A DNA stretch of 64,000 bases from Brachybacterium subflavum (GTDB taxonomy: Bacteria; Actinomycetota; Actinomycetes; Actinomycetales; Dermabacteraceae), in assembly GCF_009299795.1 (NCBI RefSeq), contig NZ_VIGP01000008.1, forward strand, positions 19,494 through 83,493. Reading direction: 5' to 3'. A program made the position numbers and the translations under genes. Positions 33,847 to 42,770 of the stretch are shown here, one piece after another (the first letter of the stretch is position 1; the number at the start of each line of letters is the position of its first letter). Under the pieces are notes generated by a model. That model saw only the letters and a list, made by a program, of their open reading frames with translations, had not been told where the DNA came from and did no database searches.

Positions 33847-35327
33847 CCGAGGAAGTCCTGGAAGAACTGGATGATCGCCACCACGCCGAAGACGAACAGG
33901 ACCAGAGAGCTGATCGCGACGACCACCTGCGCCCATCGGCGCATCCGGAACGGCTTCGTGAGCACCTTGTGCTCGGTCCACAGCTGGGCGAACCCCCAGA
34001 CTCCCAGGGACAGCACCCCACCCAGGATCCCGGCGAAGGAGATCACGGTGGTATAGCTGAGGCCGCTGAACAGCAGCACCACCGCGCCGAGGAAGGTGTA
34101 GGTCGCCACGGCGACCCGCACCTTCTGCCAGTTCTTCGGTTCGCGTAGGGCCTTGAAGCTCGGCGCGAAGCTCTCACGCACCGTGTACGGGTAGATCGTG
34201 GACATCAGCGCCTGCAGTGACCCGAAGAAGGCCGCCCAGATAGCGATCTGGTAGAGGTACACCAGCACCGGGGAGATCACGGAGAAGAAACCGGCTTGAT
34301 CACCGAGGATGTCGTCGTCGCCCGGAACCGTCTGGGAGGCTCCCGTGCCCAGCACCACGTCGCCGAGCACGAGGAAGGTGATTGCGAGGATCCCGACGGA
34401 TACGAAGGAGGCGAGCACGTCCAGCTTCACCGCACGCAGCCAGGCCCGACCTTCGACGACGTTCTCCGTGTCCTCCGCGAGCGGGATGCGGGCGTGATTG
34501 CTGTCGAGCTGGTTCAGCTTCTCCTCGAGCACCGCGTGGTCGGGGACTCCCAGCATTCCCCACCGCTTCTCGCGCAGGGATCCCACGTAGCCGATGTAGT
34601 CGTAGGTCCCGCCGCCGAGCGCCCCCAGGTAGGCGACGATCTCTAGCGGGATCGAGCGTCCTGCGACGTCCGGGAAGTCCCGCTTCACCCAGTCGGGGTA
34701 GTCGCTGGGTACGTTCGGAACGAGGCCCTTGAGGGCCTCGAGCCACGGCGGGTTGGAGACGAACACGGCGACGAAGGAGAACAGGACCATCAGGCCGACG
34801 ACCACGGTCTGGAAGTTCTCGACGATCTTGAAGCTGCGCAGGAACACTGTCGCAAACCCGATGACGCCCCAGACGAGACCCCAGATCTCCGGGTCGATCG
34901 AGGTGTGGAAGGTCCAGTTGGACCACTGGCCGAGACCCTGGAAGTACGCCACAGCCCAGGAGGGGAAGCAGACGACGGCGAGCACGCCCAGCAACAGGGC
35001 GAGCCAGTTCCGTGGTCCGGGGATGATCTGCGCCCAGCGCTGGAAAGGATGCTCCCCGGTCAGCACGATGTAGCGCCCGCCCGAGTAGACGATGGCCGCC
35101 TTCATGATCGCGCACAGGACGAAAGTCCAGATGATGGCCATGCCGAACACGGCGCCACCCCGGGAGGAGGAGAAGATCTCGCCGTTTCCGATCGTCACGG
35201 ACGCCAGGATCATGCCCGGGCCCGTGAAGGCGATCAGGTTGCCGAAGGTCCACTTCTTCAGTCGCGGATCGGCCTCGGGATAGCGCAGCTCCCCCAGTCC
35301 GAGCTCCTGGTGCTGTGGTGCAGTCAT
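33843..35327 (-). CDS. Nramp-fold transporter lacking the usual metal motifs
   Basis: A 494-residue polytopic protein with eleven or twelve membrane segments, recognisable as Nramp/SLC11-related. The first segment, which in metal carriers reads DPGN, here reads FTGPGMILASVTIGNGE. The sixth segment, usually containing MPH, reads YLGALGGGTYDYIGY. The canonical metal-binding Asp, Asn and Met are therefore absent. It begins the operon Nramp-like / small membrane protein / kdgT, controlled by a promoter next to motif B. Given this context it may carry an organic acid or a different cation instead of Mn or Fe. The family call is good; the substrate is open. Confidence 0.75.
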   Translation of the reverse strand: MTAPQHQELGLGELRYPEADPRLKKWTFGNLIAFTGPGMILASVTIGNGEIFSSSRGGAVFGMAIIWTFVLCAIMKAAIVYSGGRYIVLTGEHPFQRWAQIIPGPRNWLALLLGVLAVVCFPSWAVAYFQGLGQWSNWTFHTSIDPEIWGLVWGVIGFATVFLRSFKIVENFQTVVVGLMVLFSFVAVFVSNPPWLEALKGLVPNVPSDYPDWVKRDFPDVAGRSIPLEIVAYLGALGGGTYDYIGYVGSLREKRWGMLGVPDHAVLEEKLNQLDSNHARIPLAEDTENVVEGRAWLRAVKLDVLASFVSVGILAITFLVLGDVVLGTGASQTVPGDDDILGDQAGFFSVISPVLVYLYQIAIWAAFFGSLQALMSTIYPYTVRESFAPSFKALREPKNWQKVRVAVATYTFLGAVVLLFSGLSYTTVISFAGILGGVLSLGVWGFAQLWTEHKVLTKPFRMRRWAQVVVAISSLVLFVFGVVAIIQFFQDFLG

Positions 35328-35507
35328 GCCAGCTGGTCCTCCTTCGGGCCAGTCGACGTCGGGCCTCAGGGCGCCGGGTCGTTCGACGGATCTCGCCCGC
35401 GGTCGACGTCGCGTCGCTGCGGTCCCAGCTTGGTCGGGACCGGTCGCTGTCGTCGTCGGCAGCCGGGATCGTTCCGCGAGGTCAGGGGCCGACCTCTCTG
35501 GGTGTCG

Positions 35508-35536
35508 AACCTAGGTGGCGCCCGGGATTGTGTCAA
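35508..35536 (-). promoter_or_regulatory. predicted promoter of the Nramp-like operon
   Basis: On the minus strand consensus TTGACA (35536-35531), an exact 17-base spacer and TAGGTT (35513-35508). The leader to the start codon at 35327 is about 175 bases. Confidence 0.6.
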
Positions 35537-35539
35537 CCA

Positions 35540-35553
35540 TTTCCTACAGGATC
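35540..35553 (-). promoter_or_regulatory. operator motif B upstream of the Nramp-like operon
   Basis: TTTCCTACAGGATC (plus strand), 10 of 14 matches, ending four bases before the -35 of the Nramp-like promoter. Confidence 0.5.
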
Positions 35554-35752
35554 GCCGGAGCTGCCGCCTCGCGACGGTGGACGCCGATCGCACCCGCGAG
35601 CTGAACGTTCGGCACCGAGCAACGCACGGCGGCTGAGCACGTCGTGGCGCTGGCGTCGCCGCTATTGAGTGAGCGCCCTCGATTCACCACCACCGAAGGC
35701 GCCTGCTCGGCGTTGCTCCAGCCTCGAGGGCCAGGCCAATCCCACTAGCACT

Positions 35753-35766
35753 CATCAAATAGGATC
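35753..35766 (+). promoter_or_regulatory. operator motif B upstream of the 35.9 kb dehydrogenase
   Basis: CATCAAATAGGATC, 10 of 14 matches, ending two bases before a TACCCT -10-like box at 35769-35774. Confidence 0.5.
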
Positions 35767-35885
35767 ACTACCCTGAGGGTGTAGCGCACGGATCCCCGCA
35801 CGTTCCGCGCGTCCGATCCCGCCCCATGAGGACGGTCGCGACGCCCTTGCCTCAGGCGCACACCCCAGACGAAGGAGTCCACCTC

Positions 35886-36860
35886 ATGACCATCAGCACC
35901 GTGACCGTTGTCGGCGCCGGATACATGGGCGGAGGCATCGCGCAGGTGCTGGCCATGGCCGGCCTCCCCGTGCAGATCGCCGACGTGAGCGTCGAGGCCG
36001 CCGACGCCGCCCTGGAGCGCATCCTCGGCGAGGCCCGTGCGAGCGAGGAGCAGGGGCTCGTGCCCGCCGGCAGCGCCGACGCCGTCGCCGCGCACCTGAG
36101 CGCCGGCAAGAGCATCGAGGAGGCCGTGTCCGACGCGGACTTCATCGAGGAGGCCGTCTTCGAGCTGCCCGAGGTCAAGCAGGAGGTGCTGGGCCGGATC
36201 TCCGCCGCCGCCCGCCCCGACGCGATCATCGGCACGAACACCTCGACGATCCCCGTGCGCGTCCTCGCCCCCGCGGTCACCCGCCCGGAGAGGTTCCTGA
36301 CCGTCCACTTCTCCAACCCGATGCCGTTCATCCCGGGCGTCGAGCTGGTCGCGGGAGAGGCCACCGCGCAGGAGTCGATCGACGCGGTCAAGGACCTGCT
36401 GGCCCGCGCCGACTGCGAGGGCGCCCAGGTCGCCGACACCCCCGGCATGGTGCTCAACCGCCTCCAGTACGCCCTGCTCAAGGAGGCCACGAGCGTGGTC
36501 GAGGAGGGCGTGGCGACCGTCGACGACGTGGACACGATCGTGCGCACCACGTTCGGCTTCCGCCTGGGCTTCTTCGGCCCCTTCGCGATCGCCGACCAGG
36601 CGGGCCTGGACGTCTACGCGAACTGCTTCCGCACCTTCGAGGAGGCCTACGGCGAGCGCCTGGCCACCCCGGAGCTGCTCCAGGACGCGGTCGCCGCGGA
36701 CCACAAGGGCCTGAAGAACGGCCACGGCCTCGTCGAGGACTACGACGAGGAGACGAAGGCCGAGCTCATCGCCTACCGCAACAAGGCCTACGCCCGCATG
36801 CGCGAGGTGCTGCGCGAGCTCGGCCCCGCCCCCCGCGGGACGAAGCGCCCGTCGGCCTGA
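35886..36860 (+). CDS. 3-hydroxyacyl-CoA dehydrogenase-family oxidoreductase
   Basis: A 324-residue NAD-dependent enzyme. The Rossmann motif VVGAGYMGGGIAQVLAMAG is at about residues 7-25, the catalytic His and conserved Asn are in TVHFSNPMPF, and the C-terminal helical domain has GMVLNRLQYALLKEA. Single-domain members of this group in sugar clusters act on L-gulonate, carnitine or other 3-hydroxy acids and not on CoA esters. AAGGAG precedes ATG 35886. It has its own motif B promoter and converges on gntP. A sugar-acid substrate is likely from context. Confidence 0.75.
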   Translation: MTISTVTVVGAGYMGGGIAQVLAMAGLPVQIADVSVEAADAALERILGEARASEEQGLVPAGSADAVAAHLSAGKSIEEAVSDADFIEEAVFELPEVKQEVLGRISAAARPDAIIGTNTSTIPVRVLAPAVTRPERFLTVHFSNPMPFIPGVELVAGEATAQESIDAVKDLLARADCEGAQVADTPGMVLNRLQYALLKEATSVVEEGVATVDDVDTIVRTTFGFRLGFFGPFAIADQAGLDVYANCFRTFEEAYGERLATPELLQDAVAADHKGLKNGHGLVEDYDEETKAELIAYRNKAYARMREVLRELGPAPRGTKRPSA

Positions 36861-36878
36861 TCCCTCGGCCCCGCGCCG

Positions 36879-38219
36879 TCAGAGCAGCGCGACGACCCCG
36901 TCGACCACGAGCAGCCCCGCGAGGCCCACGACGGACTGCACCGTGACGAGCAGGCTCCACGTCTTCAGCGTCTGCGGAACCGTCAGCTTGAAGTACTCCT
37001 GGAAGAGCCAGAACGCTCCGTCGGACACGTGGGAGAAGATCATCGCTCCGGTCGCCACGGACAGTGCGGCCAGCGCCTTGTGCACGTCATCGGCCTGGGC
37101 CACCATCGGGGCGACGATCCCCGCGGCTGCTGTCACCGCGACGGTCCCGGAGCCGAGGGCGATCCTGAACAGCGCTGCGATGATCCACGCGAGCAGCACG
37201 ACCGGGATCGCCCACTGCGCCGTGTAGTCGGCGATGGTGTCGCTGAGCCCGATCGCGGAGAGCATCTCCTTGAGGCCGCCTCCGGCGCCGATGATCAGCA
37301 GGACGTTGACGACAGGCTTCAGGCTCGCCTTGGATTCGCTCAGCACCTTCGATGCGTTCATCCCCGCGCCCAGTCCGAGGACCGTGAGCGAGTACAGGGC
37401 TGCGAGCAGCAGGGCGATGATCGGGCTGCCGATGAACCCGGCGGCGGCCGCCCCGAGCGATCCTTCGGCGAAGATCGCGTTCCCGATCGTCCCGAGAACC
37501 ATCAGGAGCGGGGCGAGCAGCACCGCGGCCAGCGCCGCGACGATTCCCGGCGCACGCTCGTGATGGGTCTCCGCGAATCCGAACTCGGAGCCGTCGCTGA
37601 CCTCGTACGTCAGGTACTGCCTCTGGAAGAGCTTCGGGAACAGCCAGACGCCGCTGGCGAAGACGGGCACGGCCACCAGGAGGCCGAACAGGGTCACCAG
37701 CCCCAGATCCACCCCCACCGCGCTGCCGGCGATGACCGTCGCGGGGCCGGGTGGGATCAGGCCGTGAGCGGCCATCATGCCCGCGGCCATGGGGATGGCG
37801 ACGTACAGGGCCGACTTGCCCAGTCGACGCGCCACGGAGAACACGATGGGGATCATCAGGACGAAGGTGACTTCGAACAGGTTCGGGAGCTCGATGACGA
37901 GCGCGACCAGGCCGATGGCGAGCGGCACCAGCGCGGCGCGGCTCCGTCCGATGATCACGTTGGCGATCGTCTCGGCGCCGCCGCTGCTGACCAGCAGGCC
38001 GCCGATGACAGCACCGAGGCCGATGACGATGCCCGTCGTGGACAGCTGGTCGCCGAACCCCTTCGAGAATGCGTCGACCGAACCGACGCTGCCCAGGCCA
38101 TTCACGATGCCCAGGGCGATACCGGAGATCAGGAGGGCGATGAAGGGGTGGAGTTTGCACTTGACGATCAGGAGGATGAGGACGACGACCGCGAGGAAGC
38201 CCGAGATGGCTGCGAACAT
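36879..38219 (-). CDS. GntP family gluconate-type permease
   Basis: A 446-residue carrier with about twelve membrane segments of the GntP family (AHGLIPPGPATVIAGSAVGV, MNASKVLSESKASLKPVVN, FSHVSDGAFWLFQEYF), which imports gluconate and related short sugar acids by proton symport. Its start lies six bases after the stop of the pdxA-type gene, so the two are cotranscribed. The partner suggests a C4 acid such as threonate or erythronate. Confidence 0.85.
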   Translation of the reverse strand: MFAAISGFLAVVVLILLIVKCKLHPFIALLISGIALGIVNGLGSVGSVDAFSKGFGDQLSTTGIVIGLGAVIGGLLVSSGGAETIANVIIGRSRAALVPLAIGLVALVIELPNLFEVTFVLMIPIVFSVARRLGKSALYVAIPMAAGMMAAHGLIPPGPATVIAGSAVGVDLGLVTLFGLLVAVPVFASGVWLFPKLFQRQYLTYEVSDGSEFGFAETHHERAPGIVAALAAVLLAPLLMVLGTIGNAIFAEGSLGAAAAGFIGSPIIALLLAALYSLTVLGLGAGMNASKVLSESKASLKPVVNVLLIIGAGGGLKEMLSAIGLSDTIADYTAQWAIPVVLLAWIIAALFRIALGSGTVAVTAAAGIVAPMVAQADDVHKALAALSVATGAMIFSHVSDGAFWLFQEYFKLTVPQTLKTWSLLVTVQSVVGLAGLLVVDGVVALL

Positions 38220-38225
38220 CGGCGG

Positions 38226-39239
38226 TCAGGCCTTCGCGTCGGCGTCGAGCCGACCGGTGGCGGTCTGGGCACCGAGTCCCACGGCGATGTCGAATGCGCG
38301 CTGGCTGGGGCCGATGCTCGCGACGTTCTTGCCGACGATCTCGTACGCGGTGCCATGGGCAGGCGTGGTGATCGGCACGGGGAGTCCGCCCTGCACGGTG
38401 ACGCCGTCGGAGAAGCTCATCAGCTTCATCGCGATCTGACCCTGGTCGTGGTACATCGTGACGACGCCGTCGTATTCGCCGTTGTTGGCCTTGATGAAGA
38501 TCGTGTCGCTGGGGAACGGCCCCTTCGCGTCCACCTCGTCGACCTTGTTCGCGAGCTCCACTCCGGGTGCGATGTGGTCGATCTCCTCGCGTCCGAACTG
38601 CCCGTTCTCCCCCGCGTGCGGGTTCAGGGCGGCGACGGCGATGCGCGGCGCGGCGACGCCGGATCCGCGGAGGACCTCGTTCAGGAGCCCGATGGCCTGG
38701 CGCACCCGCGCGGCACTGATGTTCGCAGCCACCTCGGAGATCGGGATGTGCGAGGTGACGCGGGACGTGATCAGGTCGGGGACGACGTTGACCTCGCTCG
38801 TGAAGCCCTCGAATCCCAACTGCTTCGCGAACCAGCGCAGCTCGTCGTCCTCGTGCATCCCGGCCAGATGGAGTGACGTCTTGTTCAGCGGGAGGAACAT
38901 GATGGCGTCGGCCTCGTCGGCCGAGTACAGGGCGAGAGCCTTCTCGAGGTCCCGGATCACGCGAGTGCCGGCTTCGACCGTGGTGCTGCAGCGGGGCACC
39001 TCGATGTCCTGGAGATCCGAGCCGACCAGGTGAACCGCGCCCGTCGTCGGGTGATCGGACACGGGCACCTCGACCCCGGCGGCCTCACTGGCCGCGGCGA
39101 GTTCTGCCGGCGAGACCAGGGCGATCACCTGGGCTCGCCGAAGGTTCTCGGGGTCCGCCAGGAGACGCACGGCGAGTTCCGGACCGATGCCGGAGAAGTC
39201 GCCGAAGGTGAGGGCGATACGTGGGGCGGATGAGGTCAT
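38226..39239 (-). CDS. pdxA2: PdxA-family dehydrogenase (4-phospho-threonate/erythronate type)
   Basis: A 337-residue NAD-dependent metal enzyme of the PdxA family. Visible are FGDFSGIGPELA, the His/Asp metal-site regions (LPLNKTSLHLAGMHEDDE, ALNPHAGENGQFG, TMYHDQGQIAMKL) and the C-terminal TPAHGTAYEIVG. PdxA2 enzymes oxidise 4-phospho-D-threonate or -erythronate with decarboxylation to dihydroxyacetone phosphate. Clustering with a GntP permease fits that, rather than vitamin B6 synthesis. The usual DUF1537 kinase partner is not in the window. AGGAGG supports ATG 39239, and motif B lies upstream. Confidence 0.7.
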   Translation of the reverse strand: MTSSAPRIALTFGDFSGIGPELAVRLLADPENLRRAQVIALVSPAELAAASEAAGVEVPVSDHPTTGAVHLVGSDLQDIEVPRCSTTVEAGTRVIRDLEKALALYSADEADAIMFLPLNKTSLHLAGMHEDDELRWFAKQLGFEGFTSEVNVVPDLITSRVTSHIPISEVAANISAARVRQAIGLLNEVLRGSGVAAPRIAVAALNPHAGENGQFGREEIDHIAPGVELANKVDEVDAKGPFPSDTIFIKANNGEYDGVVTMYHDQGQIAMKLMSFSDGVTVQGGLPVPITTPAHGTAYEIVGKNVASIGPSQRAFDIAVGLGAQTATGRLDADAKA

Positions 39240-39324
39240 CAGTGTCCTCCTGCGCCGGCACTGCTGCGTGCCGGAATCTGGTGATGGTGAGGGCTTGGCA
39301 TGGTCGCCGCGAGCCCACGACGTG

Positions 39325-39338
39325 AATCCAATAGGATT
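39325..39338 (-). promoter_or_regulatory. operator motif B upstream of pdxA-gntP
   Basis: AATCCAATAGGATT, 13 of 14 matches to AATCCTATAGGATT, 86 bases before the pdxA start codon. Confidence 0.65.
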
Positions 39339-39554
39339 TTTTCCATCTTCGGGCACATGCGCATCTGTGTCAACGACCTCTCGAGGACCGTGCATCCCAT
39401 GGGGACGTACCCAGTGAGCACGCCAGCGCGCCCGTCCTCCCTGGCCGTACGAATGTCGCTGAGACATCTGATCGTCCTCCAGCAGACCGAGGGAGTTCAC
39501 GGGCCCGTCTCCCGACGAGGTGCGTCCCTGCCTCGTCGAGGCCGTTCACGCTGC

Positions 39555-39568
39555 TTTCGTATTGGATT
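39555..39568 (-). promoter_or_regulatory. weak motif B site
   Basis: On the minus strand AATCCAATACGAAA, 10 of 14 matches, about 316 bases upstream of pdxA. It could be an auxiliary site. Confidence 0.35.
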
Positions 39569-39592
39569 GGAGGCGAGCTCCGGCACTGCTCA

Positions 39593-40537
39593 CTACCCCG
39601 GGGGCTCGGCGCGGCGGAGAAGCTCTACCGGGAGCCGATACACCCTGCGGGCGGTGCCGGCGAACATCTGCTCCTGCTCGTCGCGGGAACAGTCCCGGAC
39701 GATCTCGCGGAACCCCTGCCAGATCTCGGCGTACGTGGCCGTGAGACCGTCCACCGGGAAGTTCGAGGCGAACATCAGTCTCTCGGGTCCGAACAGGTCG
39801 ACGAGACGGCGCACGATCGGCCCGTTGCTCTCGACAGTCCAGGGCGCCTCGCGCTGCCCGATCCCGCTCGCCTTCACGGAGACCTGGGGATATCTCGCCA
39901 CCAGTGCCACGGCTCGCGACCAGGCGCTCAGACCCTCTGGGGTCCGGTCCGAAGGGAGCCCCGCGTGGTTCAGGATCACGGGCAGCTCGGGAATCCGTTC
40001 GAGCACGGGGACGATCTCGTGGAGGTGCCACCACGCGACCTGCAGATCGAAGCTCAGCCCGAAGCGAGGGAGAAGGCTCAGCCCGTCCAGCCACGTCGGA
40101 TCACTGAGCAGGCTCGGGTGATGCTTCGCCTCCGCCGGCCCGTGGCTCTGCCCCGGCTTGTGCCGGATGCCGCGGACGATCGGGATCGCCGCCAGCTGCT
40201 CGAGGGTGCTCTCGACGTCCGGTGAATCGAGCTGGGCGTGGGCGACGGCGGCGTTCGGCAGCCCGTACCGCTCGGCGATGCCCTCCGTGTAGCGCATCTC
40301 CCCCACCGGGTCGTCGAGCTCCCACTCGGTCTCCATGGTCACCGAACCCACCAGGTCGACGCCGGCGGACTCGGCGTCGGCGCGAAGGTCCGGCGGGAGG
40401 TAGTCGCGCTTGATCGACTCGTACGGTCCGTACCGGAAGTCGATGTCGACGCCCGGCCGCAGCCAGGGCTGTCGCCCGAGCGACGGCTCCCAGAAGTGAT
40501 GGTGGGCGTCGATGACGGGACCGTCGTAGAGACTCAT
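39593..40537 (-). CDS. amidohydrolase family (fuconolactonase/PDC hydrolase-like) enzyme
   Basis: A 314-residue TIM-barrel hydrolase of the COG3618 group. Expected active-site residues are present: the HxH in DAHHHFWEP, His in GIRHKPGQ, NHAG and the Asp in ASNFPVDG. Members open sugar lactones (L-fuconolactone, rhamnonolactone) or 2-pyrone-4,6-dicarboxylate. It starts seven bases after the MFS stop, so uptake and lactone hydrolysis are coupled, most likely to supply a free acid to the neighbouring dehydrogenases. Confidence 0.8.
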   Translation of the reverse strand: MSLYDGPVIDAHHHFWEPSLGRQPWLRPGVDIDFRYGPYESIKRDYLPPDLRADAESAGVDLVGSVTMETEWELDDPVGEMRYTEGIAERYGLPNAAVAHAQLDSPDVESTLEQLAAIPIVRGIRHKPGQSHGPAEAKHHPSLLSDPTWLDGLSLLPRFGLSFDLQVAWWHLHEIVPVLERIPELPVILNHAGLPSDRTPEGLSAWSRAVALVARYPQVSVKASGIGQREAPWTVESNGPIVRRLVDLFGPERLMFASNFPVDGLTATYAEIWQGFREIVRDCSRDEQEQMFAGTARRVYRLPVELLRRAEPPG

Positions 40538-40544
40538 GGAAATC

Positions 40545-41906
40545 TCACCTGCTCCCGGCGACAGCGAGCGGACGCCCGAAGTTGATGACGGCCGAGCCGA
40601 TCAGGTACAGCGCCGCCGCCAGGCCCAGGAAGAGGAACGCTCCTGCGTACGAACCGTCGGCGGCTCCGATCGCGTAGCCCATCGCCACCGGGGCGAGGGC
40701 GCCGCCGAGGCTCGATGCCATGTTCATGACGGATCCGACCTTGCCGACCTGTGCCGGTGGCGCCAACCATGCCGGGATCGCCCAGTACAGGCCGCCGAAG
40801 TTCGTGAAGAAGACGGCGAGGGCGAGCATCACCAGGCAGGCGAGCGAGCTGGAGACGGTCGGGATGAGGAACACCGTGACGACCATGGCGAGTCCCGATC
40901 CCACGAGGATCGTCTTCATCACGCGGTTGTAGCTGCCGAAGCGAGCACGCCCCCAGTCCGCGAGAGCCCCGGCGACGAGCTGCCCGACCACGCCCATCCC
41001 GAACACCGCGAAGGTGGCGCCGCCGAGGCTCAGGAGGTCGAATCCGCGGGCGTCAGCCAGGTAGGACGGCGTCCAGGAGATGATCCCCCACCACACGGTG
41101 GCCCATCCCAGCCTCCCCAACCAGAACCCCCACCAGGAAGCCGACCGCGCATAATCGGTGAGGCGCGGGAGCGGGGCATCCGGGGAGACCACTTCCGGCA
41201 CCGCAGCACTGCTACCGTCCGCCCCAGCGGCCTCTGCGGACTCGGCGGAACCACGCTGACGGATGTGTCGCAGCTCGCCCTCATCGACACCGGAGTGCTC
41301 CTCCGGGGTGTCTCGGACATAGATGAAGTAGACGACGGCGAGCACGACGGTGAGCAGCCCCGTGACGACGAAGGCCCATCGCCAGGATCCGAGGACCCCG
41401 ATGATGCCGGTCACCAGCACGCCCCCGATGGCGCTGCCGAAGGCGCCGGCCATGTCGATGAACGTCGCTCCGCGCGCACGCTCGCTCGCGGGAAGCCATT
41501 CACTGTTGAGCTTCGAACCGGACGGCGCTGTGGGAGCTTCGAAGGCCCCGAGCCCCAGCCGCGCCACCCCGAGGCCGAGACCCGAGGTCATGAGGCCGAT
41601 GCTTGCCTGGAGAAGCCCCCAGAGAGCTCCCGCCGCACTCACGACGCGACGCGGTCCGAACCGATCCAGGAGCCACCCGCCGGGGATCTGGAAGACCAGG
41701 TACGTCCAGAAGAACAGCGAGAGGATCCAGCCCTGCAGAGCGGGCGAGATCGACAGGTCCTCCGACATGTACGGGAGCGCGATCGACAAGGTCGACCGAT
41801 CCACGTAGTTCAGGAGCACGAGGAGCCAGAGGATGGCGAAGATCCCGAGTCTCTTCCTCGTGGGCCGGGAGCGCGCGGGCCGACGAGCCACGGCGGGTGC
41901 AGTCAT
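40545..41906 (-). CDS. MFS transporter, sugar-acid/ACS type
   Basis: A 453-residue carrier with twelve membrane segments. VLLNYVDRSTLSIALPYMSE, TYLVFQIPGGWLLDRFGPRR and KLNSEWLPASERARGATFI are hallmarks of the ACS branch for sugar acids. The middle cytoplasmic loop is acidic (about 200-235). AGGAGC precedes the ATG. It is the first gene of a two-gene operon with the lactonase-like amidohydrolase, divergent from a GntR regulator across motif B. Confidence 0.85.
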   Translation of the reverse strand: MTAPAVARRPARSRPTRKRLGIFAILWLLVLLNYVDRSTLSIALPYMSEDLSISPALQGWILSLFFWTYLVFQIPGGWLLDRFGPRRVVSAAGALWGLLQASIGLMTSGLGLGVARLGLGAFEAPTAPSGSKLNSEWLPASERARGATFIDMAGAFGSAIGGVLVTGIIGVLGSWRWAFVVTGLLTVVLAVVYFIYVRDTPEEHSGVDEGELRHIRQRGSAESAEAAGADGSSAAVPEVVSPDAPLPRLTDYARSASWWGFWLGRLGWATVWWGIISWTPSYLADARGFDLLSLGGATFAVFGMGVVGQLVAGALADWGRARFGSYNRVMKTILVGSGLAMVVTVFLIPTVSSSLACLVMLALAVFFTNFGGLYWAIPAWLAPPAQVGKVGSVMNMASSLGGALAPVAMGYAIGAADGSYAGAFLFLGLAAALYLIGSAVINFGRPLAVAGSR

Positions 41907-41954
41907 GTTCGGAGCTCCTTCACTCTCGCTGCCGGGCGGCGCTACTCACGCCCG

Positions 41955-41968
41955 AATCCAATAGGATA
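41955..41968. promoter_or_regulatory. operator motif B between the MFS operon and the GntR gene
   Basis: AATCCAATAGGATA, 12 of 14 matches. A second right half-site (TATAGGAAT) overlaps at 41967-41975. The position suits joint control of both divergent units, including autoregulation. Confidence 0.65.
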
Positions 41969-42025
41969 TAGGAATAGTACTCATGTGGAGGCCGATGGTC
42001 GAGGGGTCAGGCCCTCCGAATCGGA

Positions 42026-42039
42026 TCGTTTGTAGGATT
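42026..42039 (+). promoter_or_regulatory. motif B half-site before the GntR gene
   Basis: Only the right half (TGTAGGATT) is conserved, 42 bases before the regulator's ATG. It is tentative. Confidence 0.3.
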
Positions 42040-42080
42040 CGTCTGCGAGGACAACTCACCCGACGGAGCAGGAGACCCCC

Positions 42081-42770
42081 ATGGCGAGCAAGCGGCAGGT
42101 GCTGCGGGCGGACGTGCAGGAGGGGATCCAGAACCGCCTCGTACAGGGCAACTGGCGCCCCGGGTCACGGCTGAGCATCGACGGACTCGCGCGCGAGCTC
42201 GAGGTCTCCCCCACCCCGGTGCGCGAGGCGCTGGTCGCCCTCGAGCGCTCCGGCCTCATCGAGTACAAGGCACTCAAGGGCTTCGTGGTCGCGCCGCCGC
42301 TGAGCGCCGAGCAGATCGACGAGCTCATCGATGCGCGCCTGATCCTCGAGACCGCCGCCTTCACCCGCGCCTTCGGCGACTGGGAAGCACTGCTGGAGGA
42401 TCTGCGCACCGCCCACGCCGCGCACACCGCGATCGCCGATCGGATCGCCGCCGCCGGCGAGCCCGACTACTCGCTGCTGCACGAGTACTTCGACGCCGAC
42501 GCCGCCTTCCACGAGGCACTGTTCACGCACGCCGGAAACCACTACCTGGGCTCGATGCGCGAGGTGCTGAACACCCACGGCCACCGCATGCGACAGACCT
42601 GGTCGGAGGGCCCCGAGCAGATCGACGCGGCCGAGGCCATCACCGAGCACGAGGCGATCCTCGCCCGGATCGCCGAGCACAACCACGACGGCGCCCTCGA
42701 CGCCCTGCGCCGCCACCTCGAGGGCGTGCGCGAGCGCTCGGGCGCGATGGCCGACGCGGCCGAGGCGTAG
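42081..42770 (+). CDS. GntR family regulator with FCD domain (motif B candidate)
   Basis: A 229-residue regulator. The winged helix-turn-helix is at about residues 5-72 (SRLSIDGLARELEVSPTP, REALVALERSGLIEYKALKG), and the FCD domain at about 78-220 keeps ligand residues in DAAFHEALFTHAGNHY, EHEAIL and HLEGVRE. It is divergent from the MFS-lactonase operon with motif B between them and lies within 3 kb of two more strong motif B operons. It is therefore the best candidate to bind motif B. The ligand is probably a sugar acid. Confidence 0.85.
   Translation: MASKRQVLRADVQEGIQNRLVQGNWRPGSRLSIDGLARELEVSPTPVREALVALERSGLIEYKALKGFVVAPPLSAEQIDELIDARLILETAAFTRAFGDWEALLEDLRTAHAAHTAIADRIAAAGEPDYSLLHEYFDADAAFHEALFTHAGNHYLGSMREVLNTHGHRMRQTWSEGPEQIDAAEAITEHEAILARIAEHNHDGALDALRRHLEGVRERSGAMADAAEA

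Larger units (their letters stand above)
35328..35885. other. 558-base divergent regulatory region
   Basis: No convincing gene on either strand. The region holds the minus-strand promoter for the Nramp-like operon (35508-35536), two motif B sites (35540 and 35753), and a TACCCT -10-like box (35769-35774) for the dehydrogenase gene. The middle, 35560-35730, shows nothing I can name. Confidence 0.6.
39240..39592. other. 353-base spacer upstream of pdxA
   Basis: No gene is visible. It contains a strong motif B (39325-39338) followed by a T-rich tract and a weaker one (39555-39568). Nothing else stands out. Confidence 0.6.
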
